Below are positions 18,581-26,561 of a DNA stretch of 53,323 nt, piece after piece. This stretch comes from Paenibacillus herberti (GTDB lineage: Bacteria; Bacillota; Bacilli; Paenibacillales; Paenibacillaceae), in the NCBI RefSeq assembly GCF_002233675.1, contig NZ_NMUQ01000001.1:2221357-2274679 (forward strand). Direction: 5' to 3'. The notes below the pieces were generated by a model, which was not told the origin of the DNA, ran no database searches, and saw only the letters and a program-made list of their open reading frames with translations. How positions within the stretch are numbered: position 1 is the stretch's first letter; every line of letters begins with the position of its first letter. The translations under genes and the position numbers were made by a program.

Positions 18581-19417
18581 TTATTTCACTGCCCCTTCGG
18601 ACATGCCTTCCACGAACTGCCGTTGGAAAATCAGGTAGACGATAATACTCGGAATCATACTAATTACTGTGCCGGCAAAGATCAGGCCAAAGTTGGTCGA
18701 GTTCTCTCCCTGGAAAGACAGCAGCCCCAGAGAAAGCGTGAATTTATCATTAGAAATCAACAACACGAGAGGAAGCAAGAAGTCATTCCAGATGCTCATA
18801 AACGTAAACACAAGCAGGGCAACGACGGCTGGCTTGGCAAGCGGCAGCATGATCGAGAAGAAGGCTCTCCATTCCGACGCACCGTCTACATAAGCCGATT
18901 CTCTCAATTCCTTCTGAATGTCTTTCATCGAATTACGCATCAAGAAGACGGAGAATGGGAGGGCTAGTCCCGCCGAAACGAGTACCACGCCGCTAAGTGA
19001 ATCGACAAGTCCGAACGTTTTTAACTGGTAGAATACAGGGATGATGATTGCTTGGACGGGAAGCGCCATTCCGAGAAGGAAGAGGTAAAAGAGCAGATTG
19101 TTTCCTTTGAACTTCATCTGGGCAAAAGCGTAACCTGCTGGGCAAGCGACAACGAGAACGAGCACCATACCGCCAATTGTAATGAGCGTTGTATTCCAGA
19201 AGTAGGAATTGAAGTTCCCTAGATTCCATGCTTTCACATAATTATCGAAGTTCCACGTTTTTGGCAGCGAGAAGGGCTGGTTGACGATCTCCATATTTGT
19301 TTTGAAGCTGGCTAATATCGCCCAGAAGATCGGAACCGTAACTATGGCAAGCAGCACCAGCAGGACAGCCCATAACAGGATCTGCGGGTTACGCCATGGA
19401 GCTACACCTGTCCGCAT
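18581..19417 (-). CDS. carbohydrate ABC transporter permease (MsmG/AraQ-like)
   Basis: A 278-residue inner-membrane permease with six predicted helices and the EAA motif ELRESAYVDGASEWRAFFSIMLPLAKP. The C-terminus IFQRQFVEGMSEGAVK is characteristic of this subunit. It follows the partner permease with a 3-bp gap. Confidence 0.93.
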   Translation of the reverse strand: MRTGVAPWRNPQILLWAVLLVLLAIVTVPIFWAILASFKTNMEIVNQPFSLPKTWNFDNYVKAWNLGNFNSYFWNTTLITIGGMVLVLVVACPAGYAFAQMKFKGNNLLFYLFLLGMALPVQAIIIPVFYQLKTFGLVDSLSGVVLVSAGLALPFSVFLMRNSMKDIQKELRESAYVDGASEWRAFFSIMLPLAKPAVVALLVFTFMSIWNDFLLPLVLLISNDKFTLSLGLLSFQGENSTNFGLIFAGTVISMIPSIIVYLIFQRQFVEGMSEGAVK

Positions 19418-19420
19418 GTT

Positions 19421-20368
19421 CTATTCCCCCTTATCTCGCCAGTAGTTGAAGGCAATCGTTAGTCCGATGACGATAATTCCGAGGACCACACTTCCGGCTG
19501 AAGCGTAGCTTACCTTATTCATACTGAAAGCCGCTTTGTACACATAGGTCGCTACGACCTCACTCTTGTAAAAGGGACCTCCCTGCGTCATGATCCAGAC
19601 GAGACCAAACCCTTTTAAGGCATGGATAACGACCATACTAACAACGACATTCATCGTGTTTCTCAAGCTCGGCACCGTAATATTCCAGAACTTGCGAATT
19701 GGTCCGGCGCCGTCGATGTCGGCGGCTTCATACATCGATTGATCGATATTTTGCAATCCTGCTAGAAAAAGAACCATGTACGTGCCGTAAAAGGCCCATG
19801 TGCTTGTGACGACCAGCGCGGGAATAACTACGGAAGGCTCTCCTAGCCAGTTCTGCGCCAAAGCTCCGAGCCCCACTTGCCTTAAAAATACGTTGATCGC
19901 TCCATAGTTTGGATCGTAAATTTTGGACCACAGCACGCCGATTACCGCCAGCGAAAGAACGGATGGCAGATAGAATCCGGCACGGAAAAACATTTTTCCC
20001 CGTTTCAGCTTTCCGATTAGAACGGATAGGGCCAATGTGGGTAAAATCATTAATAGGAGGGAGAGAAGCACCCAGTAGAAGTTGTTAACGAGGGATTTGA
20101 TGAAGATAGGATCTTGAGCCAATTGGGTATAATTATCCCCACCGACAAAGTTCATCGCTGGCGCCGCTCCATCCCAGTCGAAGAAACTGAGACGAACGGC
20201 ATCAGCCATCGGATAAAGCATGAACAAGATATAAAGGATCAGAGCCGGAGCGAGAAAGGAAAACACGACCAGCATTCGCTTGAAACTGCGCTTGCTTTTT
20301 CCTTTATAAGCAACCTTATTTGCACCGCTGACAGGAGAAGGATTCACCACCATGTTTGATGTACTCAT
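19421..20368 (-). CDS. sugar ABC transporter permease (MsmF/UgpA-like)
   Basis: A 315-residue membrane protein. A basic cytosolic N-terminus is followed by the helix MLVVFSFLAPALILYILFML; the EAA loop is YEAADIDGAGPIRKFWNITVPSL. GGAGGG precedes the ATG at 20368. A perfect 15-bp hairpin stands between this start and the binding-protein gene, which may set the usual excess of binding protein over permease. Confidence 0.93.
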   Translation of the reverse strand: MSTSNMVVNPSPVSGANKVAYKGKSKRSFKRMLVVFSFLAPALILYILFMLYPMADAVRLSFFDWDGAAPAMNFVGGDNYTQLAQDPIFIKSLVNNFYWVLLSLLLMILPTLALSVLIGKLKRGKMFFRAGFYLPSVLSLAVIGVLWSKIYDPNYGAINVFLRQVGLGALAQNWLGEPSVVIPALVVTSTWAFYGTYMVLFLAGLQNIDQSMYEAADIDGAGPIRKFWNITVPSLRNTMNVVVSMVVIHALKGFGLVWIMTQGGPFYKSEVVATYVYKAAFSMNKVSYASAGSVVLGIIVIGLTIAFNYWRDKGE

Positions 20369-20389
20369 TGTTATCCCTCCAAATGTAGA

Positions 20390-20438
20390 CTATATAAGTT
20401 GAAATTAGCGGGATCGTTACTACTTTCAACTTATATAG
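20390..20438 (-). other. perfect 15-bp intercistronic stem-loop
   Basis: CTATATAAGTTGAAA (20390-20404) pairs exactly with TTTCAACTTATATAG (20424-20438) around a 19-nt loop. It has no U run. Placed after the binding-protein gene and before the permease ribosome site, it probably stabilises the upstream mRNA or slows read-through. Confidence 0.75.
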
Positions 20439-20456
20439 CAACAGGTACACATTATT

Positions 20457-20470
20457 TTAAAGCGCTTACA
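20457..20470 (-). promoter_or_regulatory. candidate cre site (CcpA operator)
   Basis: On the minus strand this reads TGTAAGCGCTTTAA, one mismatch from the consensus TGWAANCGNTNWCA. It lies 40 bp after the binding-protein stop and before the stem-loop, so it could block or start transcription inside the operon. Only motif match supports it. Confidence 0.45.
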
Positions 20471-20509
20471 CTCTCATTTTTAAAACCTATTTATTCTAAG
20501 ATTCTAGAT

Positions 20510-21865
20510 TTACTTTTTCTTGACTTGATAGCCGGCAGCCCGATCCTTCGCTGCTCCCGCCTCGATATTATCCATAGCTTGCTTCGGCGTCACCAGACCG
20601 CCCACCAGACCTTGCAAATTCTGATAGTAAGCTTCCTTGGCTTCGGGTCCGATAAATACGGTCGGATTGTACCCAAATCCGTTTTCGATATCTTTGATCG
20701 CCTGGGCCAGTACAGGACCGGCAGGCTGGATTGTTGCTGAGCTGCTGGATGCAGGAATCAAGTTATACGTCGGATCGCCTAATGTGATAGCGCTGAAATC
20801 CTTGGATAGGACAAAGTTCAGCCAGGTTTCTGCCAGCTCTTCATCTTCAGCCTTCGTTGGCACAACCCATGTCAGTCCAACTCCGCCTGTAGGACTCGCC
20901 GTTTTCCCCTCGATAAAGGAAGGCATCGTGAATGTGGCAACGCTGTCCTCCAGCTTTTGATCCGCCAGATCGGAAATCAGATACGTTCCTTCCACTTCCA
21001 TAGCAGCCTTTTTACTCAGGAAAGAAAATTTCGAATCGGCTTGTGTAAGCGTTACGGCTTCTTTCGGAATAAAACCTTGATCGACCCAATCTTTCAGCGT
21101 TTCTGCAGCTTTAATGAACGCAGGATCATTCCATTTGCCATCCGCATAGATGAGCTTCTCGACTTCCTCGCGGCCAGCGACGGACTCCATAATATTCGAG
21201 AAAAGCCAGCCAATCGCATACCCATTTCTTGCGCCAACGGTGATCGGCGATTCACCAGCAGCTTTAAGCTTCTCGAGCATTGTCATAAACTCAGCTTGCG
21301 TTGCGGGAGCCTGCACTCCATGTTTTTCAAATATATCTTTGTTGTAAAATACCATAATGGCATCCAGGGAGTGAGGAACCTCATAGATCGTGTCATCACC
21401 TGCTATCAGCTCATATGCAGTTGGTCTCAGCTGTTCCTCCCATTTATTTTTCGTATATAGATCGTTCAACGGTTTAATTAAATTCACATCGGATAAAGTT
21501 TTGACTCGTCCCGGTCCGGCATTAATTAAGATGGCGTCCGGCGGCGTGACGCCTGATTGCAGCATCGTTGTCAGTTTCCCCGATTCAACTCTGACCTCGC
21601 CGGCAACAAGCTCCACTTGAATATCAGGATTTAGTTCCTTGAACTTGTTCACCACTTTTTCCCACAGCTTCTTCTCGGTGTCGTTATAGTAATTCGGAAC
21701 CAACAAATCCAATTTTCTATCGTCTGTTTTTGCCGAAGCAACCGGCTTTTCGGTTTCAGCTGCCGCTTTGTTAGTTGAACCACCACCAGATGGCGATGCA
21801 CATCCCGATAATAAAGCGATTACAAAAACGCTGCTCATTAACAATCGAACCTTTTGGTTTCTCAT
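20510..21865 (-). CDS. sugar ABC transporter substrate-binding lipoprotein (MsmE-like)
   Basis: A 451-residue extracellular binding protein with a signal peptide ending in lipobox LLSGC. The body (WEKVVNKFKELNPDIQVELV, then GVTPPDAILINAGPGRVKTL and EVPHSLDAIMVFYNKDIFEKHGV) is of the family 1 sugar-binding type. The ATG at 21865 follows GGGAGGGTAAGT; the frame is open to 21985 but has no site there. First gene of the eight-gene operon; the upstream region now ends at an inserted IS4-family element 160 bp away. Confidence 0.92.
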   Translation of the reverse strand: MRNQKVRLLMSSVFVIALLSGCASPSGGGSTNKAAAETEKPVASAKTDDRKLDLLVPNYYNDTEKKLWEKVVNKFKELNPDIQVELVAGEVRVESGKLTTMLQSGVTPPDAILINAGPGRVKTLSDVNLIKPLNDLYTKNKWEEQLRPTAYELIAGDDTIYEVPHSLDAIMVFYNKDIFEKHGVQAPATQAEFMTMLEKLKAAGESPITVGARNGYAIGWLFSNIMESVAGREEVEKLIYADGKWNDPAFIKAAETLKDWVDQGFIPKEAVTLTQADSKFSFLSKKAAMEVEGTYLISDLADQKLEDSVATFTMPSFIEGKTASPTGGVGLTWVVPTKAEDEELAETWLNFVLSKDFSAITLGDPTYNLIPASSSSATIQPAGPVLAQAIKDIENGFGYNPTVFIGPEAKEAYYQNLQGLVGGLVTPKQAMDNIEAGAAKDRAAGYQVKKK

Positions 21866-22015
21866 ACTTACCCTCCCTTGAATGTGGTTGACGGCCCGTC
21901 TTAAACCAACTATAAGTAATATAAACCGTGAGAACAATGGTACATTAAGTCGAAAAAAGAGTAAAAAAAGTGGTTCTTGCCGCATTGCTATTTCTAAATC
22001 AGACTGTTACATTGA

Positions 22016-22024
22016 ATTTACTCC
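22016..22024 (+). repeat. left copy of 9-bp target duplication
   Basis: ATTTACTCC borders the left end of the IS and is repeated exactly at 23472-23480, showing that the element arrived by transposition. Confidence 0.93.
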
Positions 22025-22153
22025 CACTAGCGTTGCATAAATAATTTCCGAATGTTCAAAATCTTCAGTTTCCCTATTTCGACACAAAAAAAGATCCTTT
22101 ACAATGGGTATGGGAGGTAGTTCCTGTCCATAATCCACTGAAAGGATCAGCGC

Positions 22154-23305
22154 ATGGATAAGGATACCCTATTTTCTTCATTTGGTAAATGGGTTGCACC
22201 CATTTTTTCAACAACGTTTTTAGATCAACTTGCTCAGAATCACGCAGATGCCTACGTCAAGAAGCTTACGGTTCCGGCCTATTTGAAACTATTCTTGCAT
22301 GCCCAGCTTCAACAGCGCGAAGGACTCCGGAGCATTGCAGATGATGTCCTGAGCAAAGACTTTCAGCAAGAACTGGGTTTTGAGTCCATCTCGTTTAGCC
22401 AGCTATGCCGCAAGAACAACCAGGTGAATCCTGCCTTGCTCGAAAATCTGTTTGAGCAGCTAGCCAGGAAGGTCCTACGTAGCGAAGGCGCCACGGCTGC
22501 AGATCGTAAAACCGTCCAGGTGATCGACTCGACCACCATTTCCCTGTGCCTGCAGAGATACAAATGGGCCGAATTCCGTCAAACCAAAGCGGGCATTAAG
22601 ATTCATCTACGTCTGGCGTTTATGGGGAAAGAGAGCGTTCTGCCTGAGCGTGCGACAATTACGACGGCGAAGAAAAACGACCGTACACAGATGGACGCCC
22701 TTATCGACGAGGAAGGCGCCACGTATCTATTCGATCGCGGTTATGTGGATTACAAGGCGTTCGATGATTACACGGAGCGCGGCATCCACTTCGTCACCCG
22801 GCTGAAAAACAACGCTGTCATTGAACCCCTAGAATCCTTCCCCATCCCGATGGAAAGCAGGGTGACGATGGATGAACGCGTACGGATCGGATCGGCGTCC
22901 AAGCGGGCTAAGCGGGAGTACCGCATGATTGAAACGGCGGATTCGGAAGGAAATCTGCTCATCCTAGTGACCAACCGCTTCGAACTGACGTGCGACGAGA
23001 TTTCGGATATGTACCGGAGCCGCTGGGCAATTGAAACGTTCTTCAAGTGGATGAAGCAGCATCTTCGAATCAAACGGTTTTACGGCACCAGCGAACGGGC
23101 CGTGCAAAACCAGGTCTGGATGGCGCTCATTGCCTACTGCCTGCTCGTGCTGGTGAAAAAAAAGACGCAGACGCCGCATTCGCTGCTGATGCTAAGCCGC
23201 TGGCTCCGGGTACTGTTGTGGAAGCCGGCAGAGCAATGGTTAAGGCGGATTCATCGGCCACCGAGCCGCAAGTCGGCAGGACGCCGAAGGTTGAATTCAA
23301 CCTGA
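22154..23305 (+). CDS. IS4-family DDE transposase
   Basis: 383 residues. Catalytic residues are in VIDSTT, LFDRGYVDYKAF and the YREK-type stretch YRSRWAIETFFKWMKQHLRIKRF, which defines the IS4 family. The N-terminal part (YLKLFLHAQLQQREGLRSIADD) is the usual helical domain. It fills the element and seems intact. Weak promoter elements lie in 22078-22105. Confidence 0.95.
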   Translation: MDKDTLFSSFGKWVAPIFSTTFLDQLAQNHADAYVKKLTVPAYLKLFLHAQLQQREGLRSIADDVLSKDFQQELGFESISFSQLCRKNNQVNPALLENLFEQLARKVLRSEGATAADRKTVQVIDSTTISLCLQRYKWAEFRQTKAGIKIHLRLAFMGKESVLPERATITTAKKNDRTQMDALIDEEGATYLFDRGYVDYKAFDDYTERGIHFVTRLKNNAVIEPLESFPIPMESRVTMDERVRIGSASKRAKREYRMIETADSEGNLLILVTNRFELTCDEISDMYRSRWAIETFFKWMKQHLRIKRFYGTSERAVQNQVWMALIAYCLLVLVKKKTQTPHSLLMLSRWLRVLLWKPAEQWLRRIHRPPSRKSAGRRRLNST

Positions 23306-23406
23306 GCAAAAGGGCCTGAGGCCTGTTGGTATTCACGTAGCAGAATATACATAAACTACCAAATGGACAGGACTACCTTTGAGAGGAGTTCGACCTTTTG
23401 GTTTTG

Positions 23407-23435
23407 TTGACATCGATAGTGTGTTTGAATATTCA
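23407..23435 (+). promoter_or_regulatory. outward-facing promoter at the right end of the IS
   Basis: TTGACA (23407-23412), a 17-bp spacer and TATTCA (23430-23435) lie inside the IS and point to the kinase gene whose start is at 23501. A consensus -35 with a fair -10 could restore or change expression of the two-component pair. Confidence 0.55.
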
Positions 23436-23471
23436 ATTTATTTTATTGTGAAGGTTTATGCAACGCTAGTG

Positions 23472-23480
23472 ATTTACTCC
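23472..23480 (+). repeat. right copy of 9-bp target duplication
   Basis: ATTTACTCC, identical to 22016-22024. Confidence 0.93.
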
Positions 23481-23500
23481 TAAGATTGAGGTGAGAAGTT

Positions 23501-25252
23501 ATGAAAATATCTCTTTCTTTATTTTCCAAGTTATTCCTTACTTTCTCATTATTAACATCATTCTCACTCATATCAACGGGGTATGTAACCAATCTTAATA
23601 TGGCCAAGACGTTAAATAATAAACTTGATAACGAGACAAACACAATTTTGAATCAAAATATGAAAGCGGTAACATTATTTGTGAATGACCTTGACCGCAT
23701 GGGCAGCTCCATTTCCCAAAGTTCATCTGTCTCCGATTTTTTGAAAAATAAGAACGAGGAAACCTATCCTTCTTACTTCAGAAAACTGGATGAGCTCATC
23801 GAAAGCATCCATGCCATTCGGCCAGAAAATATCGGCATTACGATCGTCAGCGATAATGGTTTTATTTATAATTTTGGCTATACCATCCTTAACCGTCATG
23901 TGCAGTTTAATCAGTTCCAATGGATTCCTCCGTTCAACACGTATGTTAATGACACTTATCTCACACCCGTGCATACTCGCTCTTATGTCGCAGTTAATGA
24001 AGAGCAGTCGGTATTTTCCTTTGTCCGCCAAATATCAAGCACTAATTTAAAAGATCAAGGGCTGCTTATTATCGATTTTCCTACGGATGTGCTGACTGGA
24101 TTATTCGACGCCCAAAACTCTACAGCAGAAAATTCAGGTTTCTTCGTGACCGATCAGAATGGTGTCATGGCCTATCCTTACCGCGATCCTTTTTTCACGG
24201 CGGCAGATTTGCAGACGATTAATGATTCTTCAAGAATCGTTAAAAACGATAAATTTTACAAAGTCATTCATAAACGTGATCAAGCGACCGGCTGGACGAT
24301 AGGTGCCTACTTTTCGGAAGATCAGCTCTACGCATCTATAAATCAATTCCGCAAATCGACAATCTTAACGGTTATCCAAACGATTTTTATCTGTCTGATC
24401 GCTTCTTATTTCATTTCACGGAGTATCGCTGGTCCGATACAAAAGCTCAAAAAGTTAATGAAGCAGTTCGGAAGCGGCGATTTTAATCCCTATTTTGAAA
24501 TCCGGCGGAAGGACGAGATTGGCGCGCTCGGCGTTGGCTTTAACCAGATGGTCAAACGAATTAAGGAACTAGTTCAGCTTGTTTATGAAGAACAGAATGA
24601 GAAGCGCAAGGCGGAAGTAGCTGCTTTACAATCGCAAATCAATCCGCATTTTCTCTATAACACATTGGAATCGATTAACTCCCTGGCTAGAAAAAATAAA
24701 GAGCCCGAAATCAGCAAAATGATCGTCATGCTCGGCAAGCTTCTACGAATGAGCATTAGTACCTATGACGATCTGGTTCGCATTGAGACTGAGCTGGAAT
24801 ATGTACGTTATTATTTGGAAATTCACAAATTCCGCCTGCAAAGACCAATTGATTATGAAATCAAGATCGATGCCGAAATTCGAGAATTATATACCGTAAA
24901 GTGGATTCTGCAGCCCATTATTGAGAACGCAATTATCCATGGTTTAGACCGTAAACAGCATGGCGGTAACATTAAGATCACCAGTTGGAGCGACGATGAC
25001 GATATCTATATCCAGATAACCGATCAAGGAGTTGGCGTTAGCTACGAGAAGTTGCAAATGATGCGATACGATTTGCAGCATCATGCGGATCATTTGACCA
25101 AGGTTGAAAGAAAGGTCGGGCTGTATAATGTACAGTCGCGCATTCAGCTTCATTTTGGCAGAAATTATGGTCTTTACTTGGATAGCGTCTTAAATGAGGG
25201 GATGAAAGTAACCGTCAAGATACCGAGGAGGACGTCAAATGGATCTCTATAA
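23501..25252 (+). CDS. sensor histidine kinase, YesM/LytS-like (His_kinase family)
   Basis: A 583-residue membrane sensor: N-terminal helix (LFLTFSLLTSFSLISTGYV), Cache-like extracellular domain, second helix (STILTVIQTIFICLIASYFISRSI), HAMP linker, then the histidine motif QINPHFLYNTLESINSLAR and the ATPase PIIENAIIHGLDRK and ITDQGVGVSYE. YesM-type kinases with a YesN partner control neighbouring sugar importers. GAGGTG precedes the ATG. Overlaps the regulator gene by 14 bp. Its native upstream region is interrupted by the IS4 element, so its expression is probably altered. Likely target: the divergent eight-gene operon. Confidence 0.93.
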   Translation: MKISLSLFSKLFLTFSLLTSFSLISTGYVTNLNMAKTLNNKLDNETNTILNQNMKAVTLFVNDLDRMGSSISQSSSVSDFLKNKNEETYPSYFRKLDELIESIHAIRPENIGITIVSDNGFIYNFGYTILNRHVQFNQFQWIPPFNTYVNDTYLTPVHTRSYVAVNEEQSVFSFVRQISSTNLKDQGLLIIDFPTDVLTGLFDAQNSTAENSGFFVTDQNGVMAYPYRDPFFTAADLQTINDSSRIVKNDKFYKVIHKRDQATGWTIGAYFSEDQLYASINQFRKSTILTVIQTIFICLIASYFISRSIAGPIQKLKKLMKQFGSGDFNPYFEIRRKDEIGALGVGFNQMVKRIKELVQLVYEEQNEKRKAEVAALQSQINPHFLYNTLESINSLARKNKEPEISKMIVMLGKLLRMSISTYDDLVRIETELEYVRYYLEIHKFRLQRPIDYEIKIDAEIRELYTVKWILQPIIENAIIHGLDRKQHGGNIKITSWSDDDDIYIQITDQGVGVSYEKLQMMRYDLQHHADHLTKVERKVGLYNVQSRIQLHFGRNYGLYLDSVLNEGMKVTVKIPRRTSNGSL

Positions 25253-26000
25253 ACTGCTTATCGTTGATGATGAATGGATGATATCGGATAGCCTACGGTC
25301 CATGGAAGAGTGGAAAGAACGTAACATCGAGGTCATCGGCACAGCTGCAAATGGAGAAGAAGCGATACAATTGCTGGAGCAACAGCATGTGGATTTCATG
25401 ATTACAGACATTCATATGCCGGATATGGACGGGCTGCAGTTGCTTCAGCATGTTTACGAACAGATGCCTAGCCTGCAGGTTGTCGTCATTAGCGGCCATA
25501 CTGAATTCTCCTATGCGCATAAGGCTTTGAAATACAAAGCCAAAGGGTATGTCCTCAAACCGCTTGATACGGATGAATTGCTGAGCATCATCGATGAGAT
25601 GATAGCAAATGCAGTGACTACTGCTGCAGCGACGAAATCGCATCCAATGGAGCCCATGTCTCTGACCTATCAGGAATCGATCGTACTGCGGGCCAAATCA
25701 TTCATTAAAGACCATATGGATCAACCTATCTCCTTGGTAGATGCGGCCGATGAGGTCCGTCTGACAGCGCATTACTTCGGTCAAATGTTCAAAGCTGTAA
25801 CCGGTGAAACCTTCCTCGCTTACTTGACCAAGGTTCGCATGAATAAAGCCTGCGAGCTTCTCAAAAATCCCGAGCTCAAGCTCTATGATATTTGCCGATT
25901 AGTTGGATATGTGGAAGCCAATTATTTCTCAAAAGTATTTCAAAAAACGAAAGGCCTGTCGCCTAAGGATTTTCGACAGAATTATCTTAATTCCCCTTAA
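25239..26000 (+). CDS. AraC-type response regulator, YesN-like
   Basis: 253 residues: receiver domain (D10, D11, phosphoacceptor D57 in ITDIHMPDMDG) and a C-terminal AraC DNA-binding domain (ISLVDAADEVRLTAHYFGQMFKAVTG, then LYDICRLVGYVEANYFSKVFQKTKGLSPKDFR). It starts inside the kinase gene, so the pair is co-translated. YesN proteins are usually longer; here the linker is short, about 35 residues. Confidence 0.93.
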   Translation: MDLYKLLIVDDEWMISDSLRSMEEWKERNIEVIGTAANGEEAIQLLEQQHVDFMITDIHMPDMDGLQLLQHVYEQMPSLQVVVISGHTEFSYAHKALKYKAKGYVLKPLDTDELLSIIDEMIANAVTTAAATKSHPMEPMSLTYQESIVLRAKSFIKDHMDQPISLVDAADEVRLTAHYFGQMFKAVTGETFLAYLTKVRMNKACELLKNPELKLYDICRLVGYVEANYFSKVFQKTKGLSPKDFRQNYLNSP

Positions 26001-26184
26001 CCGTATCGCAAAGAGCTTGCTATCCAATTCTCAAAACTATTATTCTACTGGGACAGTTGTCAGAGTTCATGTCCCTGCGCCCATCATACATTGTAGATAG
26101 GAAGTTCATCATGAGTTGATAGATCTTTCATAGGCTTAAGTCGTAACACCAAGTCAGTCTCGTATTGATGTGGGCATGCACAAT

Positions 26185-26360
26185 TTGTATGATTTTTCAC
26201 TCAACATGCATTCGGGCCGGGCTGATATTTTGGATATTGTACGATAAATCATTCAAAATGGCTGGGCATAGGCGACGAAAGCTCGGCTTTGTATGTTTTA
26301 TCACACAAAGTGTTGAAAAGAGGCGGCTATAAACCGAATTTTATACGATAAATCGTACAA
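26185..26360. repeat. four 20-bp palindromes at an exact 52-bp period
   Basis: Motifs start at 26185, 26237, 26289 and 26341: TTGTATGATTTTTCACTCAA, TTGTACGATAAATCATTCAA, TTGTATGTTTTATCACACAA, TTATACGATAAATCGTACAA. All fit the inverted-repeat consensus TTGTAYGATWWATCRYWCAA. Each spacer is 32 bp, GC-rich in its centre, and spacers 2 and 4 share CGAAAGC almost in register (26276-26282 and 26379-26385). The period equals five helical turns. The array follows the YesN-like gene and precedes a bidirectional terminator; 26001-26184 shows no gene. It may be phased operators or a degenerate tandem repeat. Confidence 0.85.
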
Positions 26361-26503
26361 AAAAAGTTACACCGCCCACGAAAGCCGAGTTCAAACCCTA
26401 TTCCATTCAAATCGAGAGGAGACGCACGCTCCGATAATCCCGAACAGCGCAGAATTACTCGGACGTTTTTCATCTACCTATATAGGCACCTAAGTAGTTA
26501 CAA

Positions 26504-26550
26504 CAAAAAAACGGCTATCTACGTAACTAACTCCGTAGTAGCCGTTTTTT
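26504..26550. terminator. bidirectional rho-independent terminator
   Basis: Stem ACGGCTATCTACG / CGTAGTAGCCGT (one bulge) with an A run before and six Ts after, between the YesMN/repeat region and the converging GH2 gene. Confidence 0.9.
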
Positions 26551-26561
26551 CATTCTCACTA

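Larger units (their letters stand above)
22025..23471 (+). mobile_element. intact IS4-family insertion sequence, 1447 bp
   Basis: The ends are perfect 17-bp inverted repeats: CACTAGCGTTGCATAAA at 22025-22041 and its complement at 23455-23471. The element is flanked by a 9-bp target duplication and carries one full transposase gene. It sits in the space between the divergent binding-protein operon and the YesM-like kinase gene, 29 bp before the kinase start. The 9-bp duplication fits the IS4 family. Confidence 0.95.

Noticed and set aside
23127-23336. Passenger gene on the minus strand of the IS4 element
   Set aside because: It is a shadow of the transposase end without a ribosome site.
26185-26360. 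CRISPR array (20-bp repeats, 32-bp spacers)
   Set aside because: The repeats differ at several positions, the spacers resemble each other, no leader or cas gene is near, and the units are palindromic operators in form.
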